Assembly (NCBI GenBank): GCA_030668025.1
Contig: DAOUUT010000250.1
Span: 1 to 5,527 of the forward strand
Reading direction: 5' to 3'
Source: Promethearchaeota archaeon
Lineage (GTDB): Archaea > Asgardarchaeota > Lokiarchaeia > Sigynarchaeales > SOKP01
Length of the DNA stretch: 5,527 nt
In this document: piece by piece, positions 1 to 5,527 of the stretch
Layout: each line of letters opens with the position of its first letter
Numbering within the stretch: position 1 is the first letter of the stretch
The notes under the pieces: model-generated
What the model was told of the DNA's origin: nothing
What the model saw: only the letters and a program-made list of their open reading frames with translations
The model's database searches: none
Position numbers and translations under genes: made by a program

Positions 1-579
1 CAAGTCGTTGTTCTTAACTATTTCATCAATTCCTTGTAGTTCCTTTCTGCTCAAAGAATGTCCTGTAGGGTTGTTAGGCGAATTTATTAAAATCGCTTTT
101 GTTTTATCTGTGATTAATTTTTTTATTTTCTCGATATCTGGACTAAAATCATTTTTCCTATCAACTTCAATTACTTTTACGCCAAAAAAAAGACCTAAAT
201 AGAAGTATGAGATAAAATTTGGAGACGAAATAATAAGCTCATCACCAGGGTTAAACAACGAGGCAAATGTGAGATTAAGCGCTTGTGAGCCACCATTAGT
301 AACAATAAGGTTTTCCTTCCAATTTGCTTCAATTTTATTCGCTGATTTTAATTTTTGTTCAAGCTGCTGCAATAAATCTGGAACGCCTTTAGTCGGAGCA
401 TAATATGTAATGTTCTCGTTTAATGCCTTAACATTTCCTTTTATTGCAGGTTCAGGAGTTGAGAAATCTGGTTGTCCAATTCCCAAGCTTATAACATCGG
501 AGCGCCCTGCGGCAAGATTAAAAAGTTCCCGAATTTTCGACTTTGGCGCTAAATTAACCTTTTTTGATAACTCTTTCAT
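1..579 (-). CDS. Class I/II PLP-dependent aminotransferase, N-terminal half (3' end beyond window)
   Basis: This frame is open from an ATG at 579 to the window edge, giving 193 residues of a protein usually about 380-400 long. Fold-type I aminotransferase motifs appear in the family order: SLGIGQPDFSTP (residues 31-42), the ITYYAPTKG segment (57-65), TNGGSQAL (94-101, a PLP phosphate contact region in this family) and NSPNNPTG (166-173, containing the Asn-Pro that contacts the cofactor and substrate carboxylate). The PLP-binding lysine should lie beyond the left edge. Such enzymes (COG0436) move amino groups between aspartate, aromatic or other amino acids and 2-oxoacids in the cytoplasm; the substrate cannot be read from this half. 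The start is firm: the nearest upstream in-frame stop is at 616-618 and no other start codon lies between. No clear Shine-Dalgarno is seen. The gene lies 89 bases downstream of the GTPase gene on the same strand, so read-through is possible, but no functional link is evident. Confidence 0.93.
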   Translation of the reverse strand, partial: MKELSKKVNLAPKSKIRELFNLAAGRSDVISLGIGQPDFSTPEPAIKGNVKALNENITYYAPTKGVPDLLQQLEQKLKSANKIEANWKENLIVTNGGSQALNLTFASLFNPGDELIISSPNFISYFYLGLFFGVKVIEVDRKNDFSPDIEKIKKLITDKTKAILINSPNNPTGHSLSRKELQGIDEIVKNNDL

Positions 580-668
580 TTTTTTCGTTTCTCGAATTGT
601 AATTAAATAGAATGATTACTAATTTAAAAGAAGTATAATTGAAAATTTCTTAATCAACCAATTTTATC

Positions 669-1235
669 TCAGATTTTTTCTCCATAATTTCGTAATATCT
701 GAAACACTAAGTTTTTGAAAGCTTTCTCTACGTTTTCGCCGTATTTAGCGCTCGTTTCAATAAAATCGCTAGCATTAATCTCCTTAGCGAGGTTAGCACC
801 CTCATCATTAGTTACTGAGCGTTGGTCGTTTAAATCGACTTTATTGCCGATTAATATGTAAGCACCTTCTTTTTTGACGTAATTTTTAAAATCTTTTAAC
901 CATTTTGACTTAATGTTGTTAAAAGTGTTATGTCGTGTAAGATCAAAAACTAATAATGCACCAACACATCCTTGAAAGTACATAGACCTTATAACATTAT
1001 ACTTTTCTTGACCTGCAAGATCCCACATTATTAATCGCACTTTTGCATTAACATCCCCTGTAGAAACATCCTTCCTGATTATATTAGCACCTAATGTGGG
1101 TTTGTAGTCGTCTTCAAAAGAACTTTCTACAAATTGATTGATAAGTGAAGTCTTACCAACGGCTGAATCTCCTAGAATTGTGATTTTAAAAACATATTCC
1201 TTTATTTCTTCTGTGGATAATCCATCTGCTGGCAA
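669..1235 (-). CDS. Rab/Ras-type small GTPase (eukaryotic-signature protein)
   Basis: A complete 188-residue small GTPase, close to the usual Rab length. All five G motifs are intact: P-loop GDSAVGKTS (residues 22-30), switch-I threonine in YKPTLGANI (T47), G3 WDLAGQE (71-77, with Q76 matching the catalytic glutamine of Ras), G4 NKVD (131-134) and G5 TSAK (161-164). WDxAGQE and the switch-I spacing resemble Rab more than Arf or Rag proteins. It should therefore bind GTP and hydrolyse it as a molecular switch. The C-terminus ends NYGEKI without cysteine, so there is no prenylation site of the eukaryotic Rab kind; membrane contact, if any, must come another way. The start is TTG at 1235: an in-frame stop lies at 1245-1247, TTG is the only start codon between it and the P-loop, and the next Met is at residue 70, past the P-loop. 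It lies 89 bases downstream of a V4R-like gene on the same strand. Expanded families of such GTPases are typical of Asgard archaea. Confidence 0.95.
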   Translation of the reverse strand: MPADGLSTEEIKEYVFKITILGDSAVGKTSLINQFVESSFEDDYKPTLGANIIRKDVSTGDVNAKVRLIMWDLAGQEKYNVIRSMYFQGCVGALLVFDLTRHNTFNNIKSKWLKDFKNYVKKEGAYILIGNKVDLNDQRSVTNDEGANLAKEINASDFIETSAKYGENVEKAFKNLVFQILRNYGEKI

Positions 1236-1258
1236 TTTTACTAATTAATAAAGTGTAA

Positions 1259-1318
1259 TTTTTATATAGATATTGATACAATAAAATTTATTTTGATTTT
1301 TGTTATATATAAGCTTTT
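1259..1318 (-). promoter_or_regulatory. Candidate archaeal BRE/TATA promoter for the GTPase gene
   Basis: On the minus strand the purine run AAAAG (1318-1314) directly precedes CTTATATA (1313-1306). This looks like an archaeal BRE followed by a TATA box. Transcription would then start near 1283 and give a leader of about 47 bases. A second TATA-like element, TATATAAAAA (1268-1259), would place the start near 1237, giving an almost leaderless TTG mRNA. The spacer is so AT-rich that chance matches are likely, and co-transcription with the upstream gene is an alternative. Confidence 0.35.
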
Positions 1319-1324
1319 GTCATT

Positions 1325-1915
1325 TTAGGTTATAAATGTTTTCTCAATTTTTAATTTCAAAATAAATGAGTTGTGATTTGGATCGCTAACATTCTCTTTT
1401 ATGTTTCCAAATGGAACCACGCTAAAACCTGAAGGTAAATTTTTTTCTAACGAGTGAATTATAAAACCTTTGAACAATTCACAAGAAACTCCAATTTCTG
1501 AACAAAAAATACATTTATCAACTCGAATGATCACCGATTCAGGTGTGTTTTCCACAATTTTAACTTGCCAATCAGCAACAATCAATTGATTTAATTCATT
1601 AATTATTTCTCCAAAATTTTTTCCAAAAGGAAACAAATAAAACGAGAACTTCCGTCCAATTTCGTGTAATAATTTAGTAGAATCATATAACAAACAATTT
1701 TGAGCAGATATAATTTTTTTAAAAGAAAAGAAGTCAATAGCACCATTGGGATCTACTTCTCTTATATCTTTTAGTTTCATTAATTCGGCTTCTCTCAATA
1801 TCGATTTCATCCCATCGTAATCTAAGTTATCTAAATAAGATTGCAATAAGGCCGTTAGCACTCTATTTTTAACTATTCCAGGATATTCCCCTATCATATT
1901 CGTATTATTTGCCAT
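1325..1915 (-). CDS. Putative V4R / TRAPP-Bet3-like ligand-binding domain protein
   Basis: A complete 196-residue soluble protein with an ATG start; a second Met at residue 7 is possible. I do not recognise a named family with certainty. The N-terminal part (13-50) looks like an amphipathic helical region. Residues 76-112 (LYDSTKLLHEIGRKFSFYLF and following) match the helix pattern seen before V4R domains. Residues 114-165, a VADWQVKIVE strand, a charged VIIRVDKC strand, then CELFKGFIIHSLEKNL, match the V4R strand-strand-Cys-Gly-helix layout. The last strand, FILKLKI (184-190), fits the domain end. V4R belongs to the NO-signalling/Golgi-transport ligand-binding superfamily that includes TRAPP Bet3 subunits and several archaeal regulators. 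Cysteines 135, 138 and 145 form C-x2-C-x6-C, a possible metal or redox site, while the usual late V4R Glu-Thr-x-Cys segment is not visible. There is no DNA-binding domain, signal peptide or membrane segment. The Rab-like GTPase gene follows on the same strand, so a role as its partner or sensor is possible but inferred. Confidence 0.6.
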   Translation of the reverse strand: MANNTNMIGEYPGIVKNRVLTALLQSYLDNLDYDGMKSILREAELMKLKDIREVDPNGAIDFFSFKKIISAQNCLLYDSTKLLHEIGRKFSFYLFPFGKNFGEIINELNQLIVADWQVKIVENTPESVIIRVDKCIFCSEIGVSCELFKGFIIHSLEKNLPSGFSVVPFGNIKENVSDPNHNSFILKLKIEKTFIT

Positions 1916-2271
1916 AGAGTTTGAATTAATATATTCTTGTTATAACTTTAGATATTAATGTTAAACTTAAAAAGCTAATTTATTTCTAAAAATCTCCATG
2001 TTGCCTAGCTCTATATTTTTAGAATTTTTAAAACATTTAAGTTTTTTTTTTTAAAGTTTGTTTTATTTTCAAATACGAACTATTTTTCTTTCTGCAAAAT
2101 TCATTTCAGTTGTTTGTTTATTTTGAGTAATAAAACACTTTTGCATTCTAAATTAGGATTGAATTTCATTAAAACTAATAAAATCCCTTAAAAATTAGAA
2201 AAAAATTTAAAATTAGCAATAAAAATATATAGAAAAAGAAAAAGAAAAAAAGTAAAGAAAAATACTTAGTA
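1916..2271. other. 356-base AT-rich intergenic spacer without a supported gene
   Basis: This spacer separates the acyl-CoA dehydrogenase gene from the V4R-like gene. I find no convincing ORF, tRNA, box C/D pair or repeat array on either strand. Its lower-coordinate part should hold the minus-strand promoter of the V4R-like gene; several TATA-like strings occur (for example around 1923-1935 and 1953-1960) but none is clearly better than background. An 11-base T run on the plus strand (2042-2052; A11 on the coding strand) is the longest homopolymer here. The upper end, from about 2222, reads as a T-rich terminator for the dehydrogenase gene. No Shine-Dalgarno precedes the ATG at 1915. Confidence 0.6.
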
Positions 2272-2273
2272 TT
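2222..2273 (-). terminator. T-rich archaeal-type terminator after the acyl-CoA dehydrogenase gene
   Basis: Read on the minus strand, the stop codon (2274-2272) is followed at once by AATAC-TAA-GTATT, a perfect 5-bp stem with a 3-base loop (2273-2261), which overlaps the stop. Then comes a nearly pure pyrimidine run of T tracts broken by C (to about 2232) and further T/A sequence. Archaeal RNA polymerase terminates on oligo-T tracts in the coding strand without needing a hairpin, so the T runs are the main evidence. The short AT stem is probably weak. Confidence 0.55.
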
Positions 2274-4011
2274 ATTCATTCATTTCATATGCGTCCTTTA
2301 ATGAGTGAACTATATCCCACACTTTACCAAAACGCTCAATATCGACATTAGGTTTCTTAATCATCTTCAAACACCATTCCATCTGTTCAGGAGTAGTACT
2401 AGATTTATTATATAGATTTAATGCGTATTTGGAAAAGTCTCTCACTAGAAAATCAAATATTTGGTCTATAGTATCTTCGTCAATATCATATATTTTAGCA
2501 TTTTCAACGATTAAATGGCTATATACAATAAGAGAAAAGATTTCGCCAATCCCTGAAAGCATGAAGTCCATATCCTTTTGTTGTTCGACACTAGGCATAG
2601 CCTTTACGCCCATAAGGTTAAACATCTTAATTTGCTCCAAAAATATTTTGACATTGGGTAAATCGTATTGTTCAAACGCTTGTTTCCAATCATGAAAGCG
2701 AACCCTTCCTAATCCACGAGTTGGACCTTGATTAAAAAGGAATGTATCATCTTTAGCTTGATCTTGTCTTGGAATTTCCTCATATTTCTTATGATTCATA
2801 AAGAAGTTCATCATAAATTTCAAAATTAAGGCGATATTTACATGAACGGTGCCTTCTAGTTTCGGTAAAGCACGGATATCCCTTGCAGCGCTTTCAAAAA
2901 ACATATCTTTTTCGAACCCTTTTGCCGCAATCACATCCCATAAAAGATTGATAACTTCCTCTCCTTGAGTAGTTGTTTTCATTTTCATAGCGGGAGCATA
3001 AAGTAGATATCGACGGTCTTTATTAGATGCTATTCTCATATAATCAGCCGTTCTTAGTCCAAATAATTTCATAGCGACTAAACGAGTATAAGCATCAACA
3101 AAGTTTTGTTTAACATGCTGAAAATCAGTCACATACATATTATAGAGCCTTCGATTAGCTGCATGATGAATTGCTTCATAAAATGCATGTGTACAAAGTC
3201 CTATTGAAGCCCATCCTAAATTATATTTCCCCACGTTAACCGTGTTAAGGGATGAGTTCCATGCGTCTTCTCCTTTGGAAAGGATATCTTCTTCAGTTAT
3301 AGGATAATCGTGAAGTGCAAAATTTGCAACATAATTTTGACTGTCGCAGACATTTTTTATTAATTCATAGTTTTTGTGTTTATAATTTGCTATAAAGAAA
3401 ACATATTGTTCTTTATTTTTCATGTCATAGGGAGGGATATTTCCATCTTTATCAGCAAATTTGCCGAAGTTTGACACCATTGCTGCTTCGTTACCATTGC
3501 CAATATAATACTTTTCTCCATTAGCTCTAAATGAACCATCTTCTTGAGGAGTTAATGCCATTTCCGTTCCGTAAATATCTGCTCCATGTGCTTTCTCAGA
3601 TAGTCCGAAAGCAAATATAGCGCCTTCCTCAATTAATTTCGCTGCTTTCTCCTTTGCTTTTTCGTTTTTACTCATCCAAATAGGCCCAAGACCTAGAATT
3701 GAAACTTGCCAAGTATACCAATAGGCCAGTCCATAAAATGCAATAATTTCATTAAACTCGCATATTCTCCATGTATCCCATCGAAAATTCTCATCTTCTC
3801 CGTATTGAGACGGGGTTAATAGTTGGGCAAAAATCTTATTTTTTTTTTGAAATTCAAGGAAATCAGAATACCATACTCGCTTTTGATCGTCCTCCTTAAT
3901 TTTCGCTTTCCCTTTATTTTCGAAAAATTCTATGGTTTTAAGCATAATCTCTTTTGACTTCGTGTCCGGATAATACCTTTTATGTTGTTTCGGATTTAAT
4001 AAAATAGTCAT
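2272..4011 (-). CDS. Long-form acyl-CoA dehydrogenase family flavoprotein
   Basis: A 579-residue protein of the acyl-CoA dehydrogenase superfamily, much longer than the usual 380-400 residues. Members use FAD to introduce an alpha-beta double bond into acyl-CoA, the first step of beta-oxidation, and pass electrons to an electron-transfer flavoprotein. Numbered from the ATG at 4011, the family landmarks are FAFGLSEKAHGAD (133-145, equivalent to the FAD-contacting FALTE..GSD region), GEKYYIGNG (165-173) and RDIRALPKLEGTVHVN (377-392). The last matches the RD..I..IYEGT segment, so E386 is the likely catalytic base. A C-terminal extension of about 180 residues follows the catalytic core. I recall close relatives of similar length in Actinobacteria and other bacteria, which suggests possible transfer. 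The frame could also start at GTG 4026 (584 residues), but the ATG is preferred because AAAAAGG lies five bases upstream. No ETF or thiolase gene is in the window, so the substrate is unknown. Confidence 0.9.
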   Translation of the reverse strand: MTILLNPKQHKRYYPDTKSKEIMLKTIEFFENKGKAKIKEDDQKRVWYSDFLEFQKKNKIFAQLLTPSQYGEDENFRWDTWRICEFNEIIAFYGLAYWYTWQVSILGLGPIWMSKNEKAKEKAAKLIEEGAIFAFGLSEKAHGADIYGTEMALTPQEDGSFRANGEKYYIGNGNEAAMVSNFGKFADKDGNIPPYDMKNKEQYVFFIANYKHKNYELIKNVCDSQNYVANFALHDYPITEEDILSKGEDAWNSSLNTVNVGKYNLGWASIGLCTHAFYEAIHHAANRRLYNMYVTDFQHVKQNFVDAYTRLVAMKLFGLRTADYMRIASNKDRRYLLYAPAMKMKTTTQGEEVINLLWDVIAAKGFEKDMFFESAARDIRALPKLEGTVHVNIALILKFMMNFFMNHKKYEEIPRQDQAKDDTFLFNQGPTRGLGRVRFHDWKQAFEQYDLPNVKIFLEQIKMFNLMGVKAMPSVEQQKDMDFMLSGIGEIFSLIVYSHLIVENAKIYDIDEDTIDQIFDFLVRDFSKYALNLYNKSSTTPEQMEWCLKMIKKPNVDIERFGKVWDIVHSLKDAYEMNE

Positions 4012-4016
4012 AATAA

Positions 4017-4023
4017 CCTTTTT
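4017..4023 (-). promoter_or_regulatory. Shine-Dalgarno-like site deciding the ATG 4011 start
   Basis: On the minus strand AAAAAGG is followed by a five-base spacer TTATT and then ATG at 4011; AGGT within it can pair with the 3' end of archaeal 16S rRNA. This favours ATG 4011 over the in-frame GTG at 4026, which lies upstream of the site and has no comparable element. A TATA-like TATAAATAA (4041-4033) lies about 26 bases before the ATG. If it were the true TATA box the mRNA would be nearly leaderless and the site unused, so the two readings compete. Confidence 0.5.
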
Positions 4024-4116
4024 CACTTTAAGTTATTTATAGTTAACAATTTAGTTGTAATTTAGAATTACTATTTCAAAATTAACTTTCTTAATTATTA
4101 TAAATAAAACAAGATT

Positions 4117-4125
4117 AAAAAAAAA
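4117..4125 (-). terminator. T9 tract immediately after the radical SAM gene stop codon
   Basis: Nine consecutive T residues on the coding strand directly follow the TAA stop at 4128-4126, with no intervening base. This is a typical oligo-T archaeal termination signal and has no flanking hairpin. It argues that the radical SAM gene and the downstream acyl-CoA dehydrogenase gene are at least partly separate transcription units, with a promoter for the latter somewhere in 4012-4116. Confidence 0.55.
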
Positions 4126-5527
4126 TTATTCTTTAACGGTTTCTAACAATTCCTTTATTTCAGCTTGGATAACTTCTGGCTTTTTGGCAGCTTGATCTGA
4201 AATTACATTGCCCTTTTCTATTCTTTCTCTATGTAGTGTGTTCATAGCACAAAAAGGAATCTCTAAGACTTTAGAAGGGTCTTCAGGGTCAATTACACCA
4301 TAGTGTACCAAGCATTTGCAAACTCTATCGAGGTCAAAGTTGTAGGCGTCCTGGAAATGCATGGCTGAGATGAAAAGATTACGCGAATGCAAGAAACTCG
4401 CCGCAGAGGATAAATTCGGAGACAAAACCAATCGTACAAAACCTTGATAAGTTTTGCTGGTTAAAAATTTCTCTGGTTGCGATACAAACTTAACTGAGCC
4501 GGCAAAGAAATAGGCTTTCATCATCTGCCGATATCCGAGACCGGTCATATCGTCAATGAACTTTCCAACAGTGCTAGCAACAGCGCCAAAATCTTCAAGT
4601 TTTATACCTTTTAAGAAACCTGTAGGTTTTGGAACTTCTTTTCCTTGAATCATGTCATAAACTTTATTTGACCATCTTACAAGCCCTTCCGTGTCAAAAT
4701 AATCGTCTAGCGACTTCCATTGCTCTTTTTCGTCAATTATCATGATAGAGGCGAATCCGCAGTCTTTATGGCTCGTTGTACTAAACTGTGGGACATCATC
4801 GAACCAAGCTAATAATCTAGTCGTTTTTGCCATAAATGCGATAGGGTAAAATCTTTGTATTGCATTATTTGTGTGTTTATTAATTGCTAGCTTTAGATCT
4901 GAAGTTGTATATCTCAAATCCATCAGTTCCTCGAAACTGATCCGTCCACAAAGAGAAACAGGTTGGAATACTACTCCAGAGATCACATCACTATTGTCCT
5001 TTGCGAAGTCTAAAATGTTTCCTACTTGGTGATCGTTAATACCTTTAGCTACTACCGGAACTAACATTACACCAAAATATCCTATCTTTCGACAATTTTC
5101 GATTACTCGCTTCTTTAAAGGCCATAGGTTAACGCCCCGTATCTTTTTCCAGACTTCTGGATCGTCAGTTGCATCAAACTGTAAATAAATGGCATCCATC
5201 CCGGCATCTTTACATTGTTGAAGGAAATCGATAGATTTGGCAAATCTAACGCCGTTAGTTGTGACCATAACTTCAGTAAAACCAAGTTCTTTCCCTTTAC
5301 GAATTATATCTGGTAGGTCATCTCTAATAGTAGGTTCTCCACCGGAGATTTGTAGCATAACAGCTGCGACGGGTTTCATTGATCTGAAGTGTTCCATTAT
5401 TTGAACAAGTTGATCAAAAGTAGGTTCTACAACATACCCTTTCGCACTTGCGTTTGCAAAACAAATTGGACATGTTAAATTGCAACGATTAGTAATGTCA
5501 ATAAGGCAAATGTTAGGAGCGCTCTGA
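4126..5527 (-). CDS. Radical SAM protein, tetraether lipid synthase (Tes)-like, 5' partial
   Basis: The open frame enters from the right edge: 466 residues are visible, and the Met at 5397 is internal. Upstream of it the frame encodes NRCNLTCPICF, a radical SAM CxxxCxxC motif (cysteine codons at 5484-5482, 5472-5470 and 5463-5461) that binds the [4Fe-4S] cluster and SAM. ISGGEP (residues 60-65 of the visible part) is the SAM-binding glycine motif. Further family-type landmarks are VTTNG (88-92), FQPVSLCGR (187-195), HKDCG (253-257), then MHFQDAYNFDLDRVCKCLVHYG (389-410, split here at MHFQDAYN / FDLDRVCKC / LVHYG) and PFCAMN (424-429). Extra cysteines 256, 403, 405 and 426 could bind auxiliary clusters. 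This order resembles COG1964 and the archaeal Tes enzymes that couple lipid tails to form GDGT membrane lipids. Probably some 50-100 N-terminal residues are missing, including any N-terminal cysteine pairs. An uncharacterised COG1964 paralogue with another substrate is the alternative. A T9 tract ends the gene. Confidence 0.88.
   Translation of the reverse strand, partial: QSAPNICLIDITNRCNLTCPICFANASAKGYVVEPTFDQLVQIMEHFRSMKPVAAVMLQISGGEPTIRDDLPDIIRKGKELGFTEVMVTTNGVRFAKSIDFLQQCKDAGMDAIYLQFDATDDPEVWKKIRGVNLWPLKKRVIENCRKIGYFGVMLVPVVAKGINDHQVGNILDFAKDNSDVISGVVFQPVSLCGRISFEELMDLRYTTSDLKLAINKHTNNAIQRFYPIAFMAKTTRLLAWFDDVPQFSTTSHKDCGFASIMIIDEKEQWKSLDDYFDTEGLVRWSNKVYDMIQGKEVPKPTGFLKGIKLEDFGAVASTVGKFIDDMTGLGYRQMMKAYFFAGSVKFVSQPEKFLTSKTYQGFVRLVLSPNLSSAASFLHSRNLFISAMHFQDAYNFDLDRVCKCLVHYGVIDPEDPSKVLEIPFCAMNTLHRERIEKGNVISDQAAKKPEVIQAEIKELLETVKE

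Noticed and set aside
8..202. Plus-strand open frame of 64 codons
   Set aside because: It lies antisense to the aminotransferase, whose motifs are clear in the opposite frame; the translation has no recognisable domain.
410..610. Plus-strand open frame of 66 codons
   Set aside because: Antisense to the aminotransferase N-terminus; low-complexity translation without family features.
580..1324. Both spacers flanking the GTPase gene are 89 bases long
   Set aside because: The two sequences show no evident similarity, so the equal length looks coincidental.
2231..2262. AAAAAG-type near-repeats as a microsatellite or repeat element
   Set aside because: Irregular and short; better explained as a T-rich termination region on the coding strand.
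1916..2271. Structured or box C/D RNA in the long spacer
   Set aside because: No paired C and D box motifs, no GC-rich stem and no tRNA-like cloverleaf were found on either strand.
2429..2695. Plus-strand open frame of 88 codons
   Set aside because: Antisense to the C-terminal part of the acyl-CoA dehydrogenase; a shadow of that coding frame.
4012..4026. GTG at 4026 as the start of the acyl-CoA dehydrogenase
   Set aside because: The AAAAAGG site lies inside those five extra codons at ideal spacing for the ATG at 4011, so the ATG is preferred; GTG is not excluded.
5395..5397. ATG at 5397 as the start of the radical SAM gene
   Set aside because: The essential CxxxCxxC cluster motif is encoded in frame just upstream (5484-5461), so this Met is internal and the gene is cut by the window edge.
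1..5527. Eukaryotic origin, suggested by the Rab-like GTPase
   Set aside because: Dense co-directional intron-free genes, a Tes-like archaeal enzyme, a GTPase without a prenylation site and oligo-T terminators fit an archaeon better.

Overview
This is an AT-rich window with five intact or partial protein-coding genes, all on the minus strand. They are separated by short, very AT-rich spacers, and I see no introns, RNA genes, mobile elements or CRISPR repeats. The best reading is an Asgard archaeon, perhaps Lokiarchaeia-like; that sub-assignment is weak. The reasons are a full-length Rab/Ras-type small GTPase lacking a C-terminal prenylation cysteine, a radical SAM protein resembling the archaeal tetraether lipid synthase (Tes) group, oligo-T tracts straight after stop codons, and TATA-like promoter sequences.

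Layout, in the direction of transcription (high to low coordinates). (1) 5527-4126: a Tes-like radical SAM enzyme (COG1964 type) whose N-terminus lies outside the window, followed directly by a T9 tract. (2) 4011-2272: a long acyl-CoA dehydrogenase family protein of about 579 residues, followed by a T-rich terminator-like stretch. (3) 2271-1916: a 356-base spacer with no gene that I can support. (4) 1915-1325: a 196-residue protein that I tentatively assign to the V4R / TRAPP-Bet3-like ligand-binding fold, with a C-x2-C-x6-C motif. (5) 1235-669: the Rab-like GTPase, starting with TTG. (6) 579-1: the N-terminal half of a class I/II PLP aminotransferase, running off the left edge.

Two themes stand out. 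One is lipid chemistry: a putative lipid-tail coupling enzyme next to an acyl-CoA dehydrogenase, although each looks separately terminated. The other is a possible signalling or trafficking pair: a Rab-like GTPase next to a V4R/TRAPP-like protein. This is notable because eukaryotic TRAPP complexes, built on Bet3-fold subunits, are exchange factors for Rab GTPases. That functional link is a hypothesis from adjacency plus a weak fold assignment, not something the sequence proves. The aminotransferase looks like ordinary amino-acid metabolism.
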